From NCBI RefSeq assembly GCF_028583425.1, contig NC_072791.1:15705868-15769867 (forward strand): DNA of 64,000 nucleotides, read 5' to 3'. The stretch's first letter is position 1. The number at the start of each line of letters is the position of its first letter. The translations under genes were made by a program, and so were the position numbers. A model generated the notes under the pieces. That model did not search any database, was not told the origin of the DNA, and was given only the letters and a program-made list of their open reading frames with translations. This document shows, one piece after another, positions 1 to 53,566 of the stretch. This DNA is from Eublepharis macularius. Its lineage: Eukaryota; Chordata; Lepidosauria; Squamata; Eublepharidae.

Positions 1-1010
1 CAAGGTTGTAAAACGTTTTCTGCTTTTCCAGGCCTACCCAAATGTATCGTTTAGCATTGTTCTTGGTCTTTCTTCCTGATGGATTATTTATGAGTTTCTT
101 GCTGGCATTTCTGTGTTGCAATGGCACAGTTTTACCTGGCGATGCTGTGAGTGCCCTGAGCTTAATGGAAGGACAGCATGGTTTATGTTTAAAGAAATGA
201 CAATACATAATTCTCCGCTTGCAGCCTGAAATGGTACAGTCTGAGAAAAGTGCTATTGATTTTGCTGATGGTATGAATAGGTCTTTAGAAAGGCAGAGCA
301 GGCTGGCATAAAACAGGGGCTTTATGTAACTGGCAACACCTAGATGTTTGATTGCGGCACTTGATTGTATCTCCAAAATTTATGGGCTTCAGTTCCTGTT
401 CGCCGTATTTGGTTAGTTCAGATAGGGAAGGTGTATCAGCCAGAGCTGCCCTGCTCTTGTTTCCGGGCGCTGACCCAGAGCCATTCCAAGACCCCTAGGA
501 ATAAGAAAGGGCTCTATGCTTGTTCGAGGCTTTTCAGCCCCGGGGTTCTCTCTGAGCTGTGCTTACAGGTCAAATAAAGTATAATAAGCTTTATTGAATA
601 CAGGTTACAGAGGGTGTTTGCAAGGCAGTAACCACCCTTAAGTCAGGCAATAAGCAAGCAAAAACAAATAACGCTCTCTGTTGCTTAGCTAAACCTCTAT
701 CTGTCTAAATACTTTAAAGCTGGCTAACTTGCTTCTCTGACATGGCTCCATGGCTGGAGAGTTCTTACCGATAGGCTGAGTGAAAGAGTCCGATTCCATG
801 CCACACAATTATTGGCATCCTGATGGGAAAGGAGCATGGAACAAAACTTCTCTCTCACATAATGGTGTAGCAATAGATTTGCCAGGTTCCTATACCTTCG
901 TGGTGGGAGGGGTGGAGGACCTGGCACTTTACTTCATGCTGGCAGTGTGCTCCTCATTGCGCATGTGCACTCTGGTGCCTGCGCGGCAAAGTCACTCTCG
1001 GAAGCGACAT
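1..1010. other. MTHFD1: MTHFD1 intron, unassigned sequence
   Basis: No exon or strong family match. A stretch around 480-600 ends TCAAATAAAG and AATAAGCTTT, which could be an old retroelement end, but I cannot support it. The intron continues upstream of the window. Confidence 0.5.
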
Positions 1011-1015
1011 TGGGC

Positions 1016-1136
1016 CAAGCTACAAGTGATGAATGACACTTGAATGGCAAGTGTATTTCTCCCTGTTCACTTGCCCTCCACTTGTGCTCCACACGATCCA
1101 CTTGCTGTTCAAGTGTCATTCGTCACTTGTAGCTTG
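1016..1136. repeat. Palindromic element, TIR CAAGCTACAAGTGA
   Basis: Terminal arms 1016-1044 and 1108-1136 (29 bp) are reverse complements with one mismatch. The arms share CTACAAGTGACGAATGAC with the larger foldback family seen at 1418, 14434 and elsewhere, but the interior differs. Confidence 0.75.
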
Positions 1137-1140
1137 ATCC

Positions 1141-1237
1141 ATTGTCACGCCAGCCACGGGAGCGCTCCTGCGCTCCATGCAAGGCCAAATTGGCCCCCAA
1201 CAAAGTGCAGGAGCGCTCCTGTGGCTGGCGCGACAAT
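1141..1237. repeat. GC-rich foldback hairpin
   Basis: Arms 1141-1171 and 1207-1237 (31 bp) are reverse complements with two mismatches around GGAGCGCTCCTGC. It begins 5 bases after the preceding palindromic element. Confidence 0.75.
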
Positions 1238-1417
1238 ATCACTTCTGGGAGGGGCAGGCAAGGGTGCAAACCCCTGGGAGTTTTCCCACCACTAGCAAGC
1301 CCCTGGGAACCCTATGTAGCAATAGTGGATAAAGAGGTCCTTAGTGTACAGGCAGCCATCTTTTCTTGAGGTGGCTGCCTCATCCCACGTTCCAACAGCC
1401 AATCGGGACTCACTGAC

Positions 1418-1649
1418 GGCCAGGCTACAAGTGACGAATGACACAGGTTGGACACTTGTCAGCTTCCCTCAAGTTTTGATGGGAAATGTAGGCAGCTTGG
1501 CGGAATGTTGGACAAGTGACAGTTGAAAAGTCCATTGGACAGCAGTCAGAGAGCCAAGCTGCAAGACCAGGATGCCTACATTTCCCATCAAAACTTGAGG
1601 GAAGCTGACAAGTGTCCAACCTGTGTCAGGCGTTACTTGTAGCCTGGCC
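1418..1649. mobile_element. Foldback element family FB-1, copy 1
   Basis: Both ends carry the same roughly 70-bp sequence in opposite orientation (GGCCAGGCTACAAGTGACG, then a GACACAGGTTGGACACTTG block and CAAGTTTTGATGGGAAATG). No long open frame is present, so it is non-autonomous. Outer bases suggest a 3-bp target duplication as in other copies, but here the two sides read TGA and TCA. Confidence 0.8.
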
Positions 1650-1659
1650 CTCAGTTAAT

Positions 1660-2960
1660 TGGCGTTAATAGCAGGAGAAATCAGGGAGGTTTGATGAGGA
1701 GCTGGGAACACTGGCTTCTCAAGGCCAAATCTCTTGAGAAAGACAGAGGCCAGCAGGAGCAGGCAATTAACAAACTGGCACGTTTTTTCCCAAGTGAGGC
1801 CAGAACTGGGCCTGCAAAGCCTGAGCCTGAGACACAGTTACATGGTGTTTAGGATATTGAGGGCACTTTTCCCTTGCAGGAAGCAAGGAATCATCAATCT
1901 GGAAGGGATCCACTCAGCATTAGTTAAGGTGCTCCCAAGATATACCTGGATCTACTCTGAAAGTTTCCATGGAAGGTTTCTCAACCCTCCCTACTTCTGA
2001 ATTGTTGTAATGTACAAGCATTTTCCCTCTGAAGTTTCTAAGTTTCTAACTAAGTTTTTTCTTCTTTTTAAAGAATAGTTTCATTAGGGATTGTCCACAT
2101 AAGACAAATACAAACACATGCACAAAATTTATGGGACACTTTTGCCTACCGAGAATACTAAATTGCTAAGTAAATCATACAAAATATACTACTTATATAG
2201 CCTTTATCTTAAATTAAAAACATGAAAAAATCCAATTTTAAAGTACTCAACAATCCCAATTAACAGTATTCATCTAAAAAGAATTCATCTTTGAAGAAGG
2301 TGTAACAATAGCAGGTGTTGGAGTTGCAAAGAATAAGGAGCTTGTTTCACTAAATCGATCAGGCTATGAAGAAGTTGTCATGCAATGTAAATGAAAAACA
2401 ACATTCTCCTTCAGTCTGTCGTACCACATAGCACAAATGGCTTATGGTTGTTTTCCATTTCCTAACAAGCTGTAATCTCGCAGAAGAAATAGGGAAAAAA
2501 ACCAAGTATAAGTTCTTATGCAACACGTTTTTATTTTGTCCTTGAAAAATCCCTAATAACAATAAAAACGTGGATCTGGGGTGACATTCTGTCTGGTTAG
2601 ATGACTGATCTCCTCCGAGATCTGAATCCCAGAAGGCTGTATGTCATTACATAACCATCACATATGGTAACGTATCTTCTGCAATCGACAGGCCCTTCAA
2701 CAATAACGAGAAGAATCCGCTGAAATGCAGTGTAACCTGACGGGTGCTTATGTGCCAGCTACATACGATGTCACTTTCCTGTAATTAAAATTCACTGCTA
2801 CTGCTTCTGTCCTTGGCGGCTGTATTAGCAACTGCTATTGTTCTTCTAGATACTTGGAAGCTATTTCCCTTATTCTTCCTCCTCCAGGCTGTGTCTTTTG
2901 CCGTTAGGTCAGTCTTCTTAAACCCTTTAGCATCCTCTCAACTCTCCTTTTATACTCTTG
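1660..2960. other. MTHFD1: MTHFD1 intron, no recognised element
   Basis: AT-rich intron sequence without convincing coding potential, tandem structure or recognised repeat. A short A-rich stretch lies at 2210-2290. Confidence 0.5.
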
Positions 2961-2964
2961 TCAC

Positions 2965-3200
2965 CGTCTAGTACAATCCTTGGGTTGGAAGGGGGCCTTC
3001 GAAACAGCTGATCCAGCTCCGTGCTTAAGGCAGGAAATCCACGCTTGACAGATGGCTGCCTGGCCATTGTTTGGAGAGAGACCTTCGCTGAGTGAAAGTC
3101 CACCCCCCAACTGACTCCGTTACTGAATCCCCCTTATTGTTAGGAAGGCTCTCCTAACGTTTAAACAAACTCTTCCCTCCATAACACAAGTCCTAGAGTG
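2965..3200 (-). repeat. Degenerate CR1-like LINE 3' end
   Basis: Reads TTGGGTTGGAAGGGGGCC, then GCCTGGCCATTGTTTGGAGA and a TTAGGAAGGCTCTCCTAACG block, the usual order in the reverse complement of CR1 3' ends. Confidence 0.5.
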
Positions 3201-3554
3201 ATTCCGCACCCGTTGGATAATGCACTTCCAATCCTCTTTATAGATCATTTGGAACGGGGTTTTTTTTGTGTGCGGAACAAAAAATCCACATGAAACAATT
3301 GATAAAGTGCATTGAAAGTGCATTATCCAACGGGTGTGGAATCAGCCCTCGTCTTGTACTTTGAAGTAGTAGAGAAATGCACTTTAATAACCATTCACAA
3401 CTGGATATTCGTGTATGCAACAGGAAAGCCCATTGCTAAAGTGCCCTCCGGATCGTTGCCCTTTTCTGTGTGTGACAGATACTTGAAGAGCAGTCGTGTC
3501 CCCCCATCCCAGTCTCATTTGAATTGTGATACTTGGTGGTTAACGGGTTATTAT

Positions 3555-4140
3555 TGTTGTTGTTGTTTTCATTTATAGTCTCACTGAGGCTCAAGGCAGA
3601 TTTCATAGTATGAAATTAGTACAGTCAATATCAAGGACATTTCAGTAAACAATGCCACAGGGTATATAAATGCAAGTTTACAAAGAGATAACATCCGCAG
3701 AAATCCAATACAGAGTTGAAGAAATACTGAAATAGAGCATAAGCAATTCTAGGACTGACATTAGACAACACAGAACTACCCAATAGGGTCATACTTAAAG
3801 CAACAGATAGGATGTAAGGTAATATCTCTTTGAGAGCCCCTCCCTACAATACAGCCCTCCTATCTAAGTAAAACGTCTTTGAACAATTTGGTTTTGCATC
3901 ATTTGCAGAAAGTCAAGAGGGTGGGGTCTCTCCTGACCTCCTCAGGCAGGCTGTTCCATAGGGTAGGGGCCACCACAGAGAAAGCCTGTGTACGGGCTGC
4001 TGTTGGTTTCACCCATGTTCAGGCTGGCACCTGCAGGAGACCCTGTTCAGATGAGCAAAGCTGCCGTGGAGGAACATAGGGAGGGAGGTGTTTTCCAAAG
4101 CAAGCCAGGCCACTGCAAAATACAGTAGTATCCCAGTTTT
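3555..4140 (-). repeat. L2/CR1-like LINE 3' region
   Basis: Begins with a (GTT)n run, then CATTTATAGTCTCACTGAGGC. It ends with a block around GGCAGGCTGTTCCATAGGGT and CCACAGAGAAAGCCTGTGT that has a close relative at 9200-9300. Confidence 0.55.
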
Positions 4141-4349
4141 CCCAAGCAAGTTAATGAATGCTTCTGTTAATAATGTTTCCCATTTGTAAATATGGGCGTT
4201 GAACATGTGGAGGATCAGACAGGCACCTAGACAGACAGTGCAGATTTGTAAAGCAGAAGGCAAACAAAGGACTGCTCTGAAATTTAATAAAATTGCATTT
4301 GCAACACAGACGCAGGAGAGAAACAGAAAAGCAAGAAATATTTTTAACC

Positions 4350-4740
4350 AGTGTGTTGCAGCCGTTCGAGTGTCAGGCTAGGATCTGGAAGAGACCAAAG
4401 TTCAAATCCCCACTCTGCCATGAAGCTTGCTGGGTGACCTTGGGACAATCACACGCCCTCAACGTATCCTACCTCTCAGGGTGGTGGTTAGTAGTAAATA
4501 ATAATAATAACTGTGCTTATATACTGTGCTTAGAGCAGTGAACAAAGGCAGCGTTGTTTATTATCCCACAATACAGCTGGGGAGCTGGGCCTGAGAGGAT
4601 TCAAACCAGCAGAGTCATGCTTCACAGTCCAACCAATTAACCACTATGTTAGAGCAGCTTTCAGGTTAGGACAGAATGGGAGAAGGGAGAACAGCTCTTT
4701 GAGTTCCCATTGGTGAAAAAAGCGAAGTATAAATAAAAAT
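4350..4740 (+). repeat. tRNA-derived SINE, interrupted
   Basis: The head has the RNA polymerase III B-box-like TTCAAATCCCCACTCTGCC and the GCTTGCTGGGTGACCTTGGG segment. The tail (GAAGTATAAATAAAAATAG) resumes after an inserted second SINE at about 4496-4652. Confidence 0.65.
4496..4652 (-). repeat. tRNA-derived SINE nested in another SINE
   Basis: Inverse-orientation copy with GATTCAAACCAGCAGAG (B box reversed) and CCAACCAATTAACCACTATG. It splits the body from the tail of the surrounding SINE, so it inserted later. Confidence 0.6.
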
Positions 4741-4834
4741 AGTAGTAATACCCTATGCTTCTTTCACTGCAAATCTCAGACCTGTTTCTTGTCCCCACCA
4801 CCATCTTGTGGGCTGTATTGCCCCTCTCCCCAAG

Positions 4835-5095
4835 CCCTCGGTGGTGGAGAGTGCCCTCAAGTCATCTCTGACCCTGGTGGGGTTTTTAAGACAAGAGACT
4901 AACAGAGGGTGCTTTGCCTGCCTCTGCAACCCTGGTCTTCGTTGGAGGTCTCCCATCCAATTACTAACCAAGGCTGACCGTGCTTAGTCTCTGAGATCTG
5001 ACAAGATCAGGCTTACCTGGGCTTGGGCTATCTAGGTGAAGGCCCACCAGCCCTTGACCGAGCATAATGCAGGTTCATTCAAGATGGCTCTCTGC
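4835..5095 (-). repeat. 5S-rRNA-derived SINE
   Basis: The reverse complement reads GCCTGATCTTGTCAGATCTC, then AGACTAAGCACGGTCAGCC and TAATTGGATGGGAGACC, the 5S rRNA internal promoter region. A lead-in (GGTTCATTCAAGATGGCTC region) is shared with the copy near 10200. Confidence 0.75.
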
Positions 5096-5737
5096 ACCAT
5101 CAATGGCTGCTGAGCAGGCATGTTCAGCTAGCTGTAGAAACATCAACCAATCGCCTTGCCAGTTAGCAAACAGTCAAAGGTATGAAAGGTGGCCACTATA
5201 CATGGTGTTGCCCTGCAGCCCACCTGAGCTGGGCATTGGCCTCTCTGTATCACATGCAGGCTTGCTATTTGCCTGCCCTCAAAAAATTGAGGAGCAGAAG
5301 GAAAAAAATAGCCTCCAAAGTGACACTCTAGGAATTTCCCCATGTCTCTATAGTCTTCACCATAAAGATGAGAGAAATTCCTAGAGCGTCAGCCAGAAGT
5401 CATGCCACATCCTCCCCAAACTCTACTTCCCCCAGGCACCAACCTTAAAACCCCCCAGCATTTGCCAAGGCAATGGTAGCAGCCCTACTCACATATTGCT
5501 ACCTATTCTTTTAATTACCTTCAGGCATGTAACAGTTTAAAAGCATAAACATTTCATTATGCTGAAGTAAATGTTATCAGATTCAGGTAAAAAAAAATGC
5601 AGTCGATAGACAGAAACACCATTCAGCATTCCTACATCTGTTGGCTTAAAAAGAGTTCTATAAATGACATGTCTTAAACTATTTTTTGGCACTAAAAAGG
5701 CGCCCCAGTAAGTTTCCCAAAATTCTCTCTACCTGCC

Positions 5738-5938
5738 TGGTATATTTTTATCCTGCCCTTCCTTTGAGGAGGCCAGAGTTGGGTAAGTGTTTCTTCTTCT
5801 TCCCTTTATACTCACAACAATCCTGCGAAGTAGATTGGGCTGAGAGAGAGTAACCAGATCCAGGTCATCCATTAAGTTTCATAGTGGAAAGTGGAGTTGA
5901 ATCAGGGTCTCCCAGATCCTCAGAAGCCACACTGCATT
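5738..5938 (-). repeat. tRNA-derived SINE, reverse copy
   Basis: Shows ACAACAATCCTGCGAAGTAG, GGCTGAGAGAGAGT and a reversed B box around GAGTTGAATCAGGGTCTCC. Confidence 0.6.
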
Positions 5939-5940
5939 AG

Positions 5941-6345
5941 AATAATAGAATCATAGGGTTGGAAGGGACCTCCAGAGTCATCTAGTCCAACCCCCTGCAT
6001 AGTGCAGGAAATTCACAACTCCCCTCCCACACAAACCCAGTGACCCCTACTCCATGCCCAGAAAATGGCAAAACACCATCAGGATCCCTAGCCAAACTGG
6101 CCTGGAGAAAATTGCTACCTGACCCCAAGGTGGTGATTGGCCTTACCCTGGGCATGCAAGCAGGGGCCACGAGAACTAAGCACTGGTGTAACCCTTCCTG
6201 CCCTCCCTCTCATGATCTGCCTGGGTTCACAGAATCAGCGTTGCTGTCAGGTGGCCATCTGGACTCTGCTTAAAAACTTCCAAAAAAGGAGAGCCCACCA
6301 CCTTCCGAGGAAGCCTGTTCCACTGAGTTCCTTGGAGGAAAGTTG
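5941..6345 (-). repeat. CR1 LINE 3' end
   Basis: Starts AATAGAATCATAGGGTTGGA, then CATCTAGTCCAACCCCCTGC, the reverse complement of the characteristic CR1 tail. It continues with GGTGGCCATCTGGACTCTGC and GAGCCCACCACCTTCCGAGG, typical CR1 sequence. Confidence 0.75.
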
Positions 6346-6520
6346 GGATAAAAAAAGACTATTGGTAGGGAAATACGTAATTACTTTCTCCGATGTTAAA
6401 ACGGTAGAGCCCTCATTTGGGACCCTCAGTTAGTAGGGTAGGTTTATTTTGCTGCAAAGAGGCTTGAGGTTTTCGCAGTCGCCCGATGGGCAATAACCTT
6501 CCTGTTCCCTGTTTTTATAG

Positions 6521-48111
<41,591 letters not shown>

Positions 48112-48130
48112 GACGGACTGATGATCCCGA

Positions 48131-50717
48131 GTGAGTACGCTGAGGCTCTTTGAGCGATTGTTGCGCTTAAATAGGCAAGGGTGCCCTTATGGAGAATGGC
48201 ACCTCATCGAACCCTGACAGCATGGTCGTTTCATCTCTCCTGTTCTGTCACTTTTCCTCCCTCCTTCCTTTCTCATCCTGACTGAACTGATTCACATATT
48301 CCTGTGGCAACTGGGAGCAGTACTTTCTAAATGGCTCCCTCCCAGGATGCTTCAGGAACACGTGTGTTTACGGATGAGGAAGCTCCATAGGGCAGGGCCC
48401 GCAATGAGGTTCTTCTCACCCAAATGTGTCCTTCCCTTCCAGAACATTCTTGAATAGACTCTATATTAATGTCAATCATAAAACCCCTCACGAGTCCCTG
48501 ACCACGTTTTGTAAAGCATTTAGCGCACAGTTGATGCCAGGTAATAATTCTGATTATGAATAGTAGCCAACGCAAAATGGAAGCCATGTTAGTCTGTTGC
48601 CATGCCAACAACAATAACAGATGTCTTTGTGGCACCTTTAGAGACTAGCCCATCTATTATGGTGTAAGGTTTTGTGAGCCACAGCCTACTTCGTAAGAGA
48701 CATGAAGTGGTGTCTTAAACTTGGTGTACATATATATATGTATACTTTTAACATATTAACTGTATTTTTCTTGGACCAAGTCAGCTCATTGGTCCATCTA
48801 AGCACAAAATCGCAATCTTTTATTGGCAATGGCTTTCAGGTTCTTAGATGGAGAACAGTTTTCCTTGACATCTGCTACTTGAATTCCTTTTAACTGGAGA
48901 TACCAGAGAATACAGAGAGGTGCCAGGGGTACAGAAGGGGAAGGAAAAATGTCAACACTGGGGCCAAATGGCCAAGAAGTACAAAGGGGGCGATGAGTTT
49001 CATTTCTGTTCAGAGCACAAATGTGTCCAAGACAAAATCAAGGTGATTGACCCTTAACCACAGCCGATGATGAGGCCTTAGCGTAGCAAGCAGGATAGTC
49101 TGAAACGTTGTCAGTCATTAGGTTGGATCACCCAAATGGCGAGAATGCACAACCAGTGATTCTCCCAATACAATCACCATTTTGTCTAAACAGGGCAATG
49201 TGTATGTTATCAGCCACAGTGTACACGAAGCTGAAAATACATGCCTCACCTCTTCCCAGTAAAACAGTGATTATTTCTTAGGCCTTTCAGGACGATTATG
49301 AAAAGGGCTCTAAAGAGAGGGGTAATTGTTTTGAAAAATGGGTTAGAGGACCACACCCAAAGAGTGGTGGACAATGGCGTTTCATCAGATTGGAGGGAGG
49401 CATCCAGTGGGGTGCCACAGGGCTCGGTTTTGGGCCCGGTACTTTTCAGTATTTTTATCAATGATCTGGATGAAGAAGTGGAAGGGCTGCTCATTAAATT
49501 TGCTGATGATACCAAATTGGGAGGAGTAGCAAACACCCAAGACGATAGAGTTAAAATTCAACAAGACCTGAATACTCTGGAGAAGTGGGCAGCTGTGAAT
49601 AGGATGCAATTCAACAAAGACAAGGGCACAGTATTACATCTGGGCCACAAAAATGGGAAGCACAAATACTGGATGGGGGATACACTTCTGGGCAGTAGTA
49701 TATGTGAAAGGGATCTTGAGGTAAGAGTGAACAGTAAACTAAATATGAGCAGTCAGTGTGATGTGGTGGCAAATAAGGCAAACTCAGTCTTGGGTTGCAT
49801 CAAAAGGGCCATTGCATCGAAATCACAGGTCATATCCCCCTCTATACTGCCTTGGTCAGGCCACACCTGGAGTACTGTGTGCAGTTCTGGAGGCCTCACT
49901 TCAAAAAAGGTGTGGACAAAATCGAGAGGGTGCAGAAGAGAACAACGAGGATGATCAAGGGATTGGAGACTGAGCCCCACGAGTAAAGTCTGAGGGCCTT
50001 GGGAATGTTTAGTTTGGAGAAGAGGAGGTTGAGGGGGGACATGATTGCTCTCTTTAAATATTTGAAAGGCTGTCATTTGGAGGAGGGCAAGGAGCTGTTC
50101 CAGTTGGCAGCAGAGCGTAGGACCCGAAACAATGGACTTAAATTACATGCACAAAGGTACCGGCTGGATATTAGGAAGAACTTTTTCACGGTCAGAGTAG
50201 TTCAAAAGTGGAATCAGCTGCCTAAGGAGGTGGTGAGCTCCCCTTCACTGGCAGTTTTCAAGAAGAGGCTGGATGAATATTTGTCAGGGATGCTTTAGGC
50301 TCATCCTGCACTGGGCAGGGGGTTGGACTAGATGGTCTGTATGGCCCCTTCCAACTCTGTGATTCTGTGAATATTTTAGGAACAATCTGTATAGAATAGT
50401 AGCACCCCCGCCCCTGCAGTGTAAGTTATGGATGTTGATAAAAACATGGACATATCCAATCAATACAAACCTCCAGGCTTTATGTTGAGGGATATTGTAA
50501 GGTAATGTGCGACACGCCTTTTCTCCTGGCTGCAGGCCTGGAGAAATATGCATGGTGGTTGTTTTTTTCTTCTTCATTTTGAACTCGTACATTGTGCCTA
50601 CACAGTGCTATTGTTTTGGTTGTGATTGGCTATTTATTTATTTATTTTCATTCACTTCCAACGTGGCCCCTGGCCTTGTGGACTACTAACACCACTTTCC
50701 TCCCTTTTTCTTTCTAG
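48131..50717 (+). other. MTHFD1: Intron within the MTHFD1 3'UTR
   Basis: Bounded by GTGAGTAC at 48131 and a TTTTTCTTTCTAG acceptor ending at 50717. It contains a foldback-repeat fragment (about 48585-48700), unassigned sequence to 49284, a truncated CR1 LINE (49285-50375) and a pyrimidine-rich 3' end. That the downstream exon belongs to MTHFD1 is inferred from the splice signals and the lack of any other gene. Confidence 0.75.
49285..50375 (+). mobile_element. CR1 LINE, 5'-truncated, reverse transcriptase remnant
   Basis: From 49298 an open frame of 218 codons carries GVPQGSVLGPVLFSIFINDL and FADDTKLGG, the RT palm motifs of CR1. Similarity moves to another frame near 49830 ([13 protein letters not shown]), meets an in-frame TAA at 49984-49986, then resumes to the usual end VFKKRLDEYLSGML at about 50298. 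The 3'UTR ends CCAACTCTGTGATTCTGTGA. It is a dead copy lacking the endonuclease part. Confidence 0.9.
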
Positions 50718-52495
50718 TAACGTCAGTTCGACAAGACATGAGCAAGATAATCATTACGGAAAGATCTGACCTCAGTGGAAACTAACAAGCCTTTTGGAAA
50801 AGTATCCTCCTGTATTTTTTTTTTAAATCTGCAATGCTGCAGTCTTAATGGGTGATCTACTTTTTCACTCCCTATAGATGAAAATCTGTACAACATTCTT
50901 TTAAATAGCGATTACTTTTTTTTAAAAAAATGGCTCAAAAGATGACTTACAGCACTCAGTAGACACCTCATTGACTCTGATAAAGGCTGTTTTGAATTTC
51001 GTACCTATTAAATCTTTTAGGGGATCGTTAATCAAGAAACAGCAAATATGTTACATTCCTAGCAAGCTGATAGACCATATGGGATCTAGCCCATCAGGGA
51101 TCTTGGAAATCTTCTGGCTTTTGCCTGCACATCAGTGAGGGCCATGACGCACAGTTGGTGGTGCTACTTCCATCTTGATGGGTCACAAGTTGTTGGGTGT
51201 TGCTTGCATGTGTGTAATTGGTTTCAGTGCGGCAAGGAAATGAGCACAGTTGCCTCTAGAAATGGCACCCTGTAACATAGGGGCAGAACTGGATGAAACC
51301 CATGCGCTTCTCACTTGAGCGGCAGTCTCAAACCCTGTGCGCACAACTTCTGAACACAGGTGCACAAAGACTGTTGCTGTGTGAGGGACTGGATCGCCCA
51401 CATGGCAACCGGTATTTGGTAACACTGTCTTTTTAAAAAACTTGATTTTCAACCCTCCCATCCCTTTTTTTGCAATGTTAAAAATCCGTATTTCTTTTTA
51501 ACGAGCATCTTGCTTTCCCAAGAGACATGGTACCTGGCTTGTAGCCAGTGCACACTACAGCCAAATACCAACGTTAATCTTGCAATAATCTTGTTGTCAG
51601 CCAGCCGGGGCCACAGACAGACAAGATTCTGAATGCCCGGCACGGTTTGTTGCTTTTCAATATAGTTTTCACTAGGGAAGCTCAATGTGCCCTCAAGTCT
51701 TAGCGCTGTCTGACTTCCGTACTTGCTTTCCAAAGTTGTTCTTGTTGTGGGCTTTGAGGAGAAGCTCAGTTTCAGTCCTTCTCAGCTGCACCTGCCAACT
51801 GGGGGGATGCCTGAAGCTCATGCTAATCTCAACTGGACTGTAGCAACTACAGGCATCTGTGCAGAAGGGTCTGGCCACAGGAGCATCCTTTCCAAAGGGC
51901 ACCTGGTTTCCTCAAGAATTCGCCTTGCTTTTCCCAAATGGCCCTACTGCACCTAGCTAGGAATATGGGGAGCTAACTTAGGGAGTTTCTGTCTTATGTC
52001 TGCTTTGCTAGTGATCAGGTTGCCCTGGTTTAATGGAGAAAATGAACGAGATGGAGTAGAACATTTGCCTCTGAGCATCTTTTAGTAAACTTTCCAGTGC
52101 TGGGTGGAATTGTTCCCGATCCCCAAACCAGCAGTCATCTTTGCTCTTTGCACCAAATTAGAATGCAATCCTGATTATTTAAAAAAATTATTACATCAGT
52201 AGATGCCTTCGACTCTCATTCTGAGGAGACTGGCTCTCCCACTCCGGCAACCGGAGGAAAAGAAGATGTCCTCTGGTTGTCTTTTAACAAATTTTTAATT
52301 TTTCTACAGTGTTTTTTAAACTTCGCCTTTTCGATCAAACAAAGGTGCAAAAGTCTGTTTTTAATCAGGGCCGCTGCCTGCATCTCTTCCCATCCAAACC
52401 CGGCCCCAAAACATACCACTATTTTTTTTTTAATGTGAAAATGTAACCGCTGCCAGACTTGTAATTAACACAAATAAACTGCTACATCCTTGAAG
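50718..52495 (+). other. MTHFD1: MTHFD1 terminal non-coding exon (3'UTR)
   Basis: Starts after a strong pyrimidine-rich acceptor. It has no meaningful open frame and is mostly unique sequence, unlike the repeat-laden flanks. An ATTAAA at 51007-51012 could end a short form. AATAAA at 52473-52478 is followed by a GT-rich tract (about 52500-52530) and is the better end. The exact cleavage site is inferred. Confidence 0.7.
52473..52478 (+). promoter_or_regulatory. MTHFD1: Polyadenylation signal AATAAA, likely MTHFD1
   Basis: Canonical hexamer with TCTGGTGTTT and TTCATTGTG elements 20-50 bases downstream, the usual layout of a vertebrate poly(A) site. Confidence 0.65.
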
Positions 52496-52956
52496 AGCTC
52501 TCTGGTGTTTAATGTATTCATTGTGATTAATGAAGAGGAACTTATTTTTTTATGATGTTCCAGAACTAATGTGGCAGAGCGCCCAGCTTATTGACAAGGG
52601 GAGGGGGGGAAACACACCATCGTGGCCGTTTGCATCTGCAGCGCAGCAAAATACCTGAGCTGAGTCTGTGTCCCTCTCGTCTCCTCGGTTTAGATTTGGG
52701 AGACAAATCAGAGGCCTGAAATGATCAACTGAGGTTTGGTATACAACTGGACATAAGAGTTTATCTGCCCAGGGACTGTAGCCCGGATGGGACTGGCAGG
52801 ATGCACTGCCCCACATGGAGCAGTGATTTCCCGCACTTGAGAATAACTTGTGATTTTTTTCCATTTCTTTTTAGAATAGGAAAATTTATAGTTAAAAGAA
52901 ATCAGGGGTGACAGGTGCATCCCCCACTCCCCCAAGCAGCAATAATCCAAATTCCA

Positions 52957-53130
52957 TCTGTAGCACAGTGGTTAAGTGCTTTGGCTGCGAATCAGCACTC
53001 TACTGGTTCGAATCCCACTACTGCCATGAACTCAGTAGCTATTGTGGGGATAATAACAACACTAACTTTTTCACCACTCTGAGTGAGGTACTAATCTGTC
53101 TAGAAGGGCGGTATATAAGCGCAGCTGTTG
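52957..53130 (+). repeat. tRNA-derived SINE
   Basis: CTGTAGCACAGTGGTTAAGT head, GGTTCGAATCCCACTACTGC B box, and an AAGGGCGGTATATAAGCGC tail. Confidence 0.7.
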
Positions 53131-53566
53131 CTATCTACAACCATCCACCATCTGGTTTATGATAGATTTTCCAACCCTGCCCGGGGTGGGGGGGGATGCC
53201 CCTTTAGCAGCTCTGATGGCGAGCCTGGAGGGTGTTTAAGGAAACAAGGAACTGCTTAAGGCATTGATTGTAGGGCAGGTGTTTGTTATTAATGGGTAAA
53301 AACCTCTCCTCCAAAAAACTTTTTCACCTTCTGCATTCCTGATTTTTAAAATCCAGTGCACACCTAAATCCAGGTCGAGTCTTGGAGTTAGCAAGAAACC
53401 CTGTTGGCTACAAGGGAATGTCCGGTGTTCCATTCAGCACTTTGAAGCACCTCCTGGAATCTTGGAAAGTTGCTTACAGGCTGCTCTGCTCTTTCATCTA
53501 AGAAGATCAGAGTAGCATACCCCCCCCCCAAGGTTAGATATTGTATAGATAAGTAGAATGCAAATA

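Noticed and set aside
1..6520. The preceding MTHFD1 exon (ending in FGIKG)
   Set aside because: I looked for a frame with the FTHFS GPTFGIK block and a phase-1 donor and found none; it most likely lies left of the window.
49066..49106. Another hammerhead-like string (GATGATGA ... CTGAAACGTTGTC)
   Set aside because: No stem II hairpin can be formed between the two core pieces, so the resemblance is probably chance.
49298..49954. 218-codon frame as a host gene
   Set aside because: It is the reverse transcriptase of a truncated CR1 LINE with a frameshift and a stop further on.
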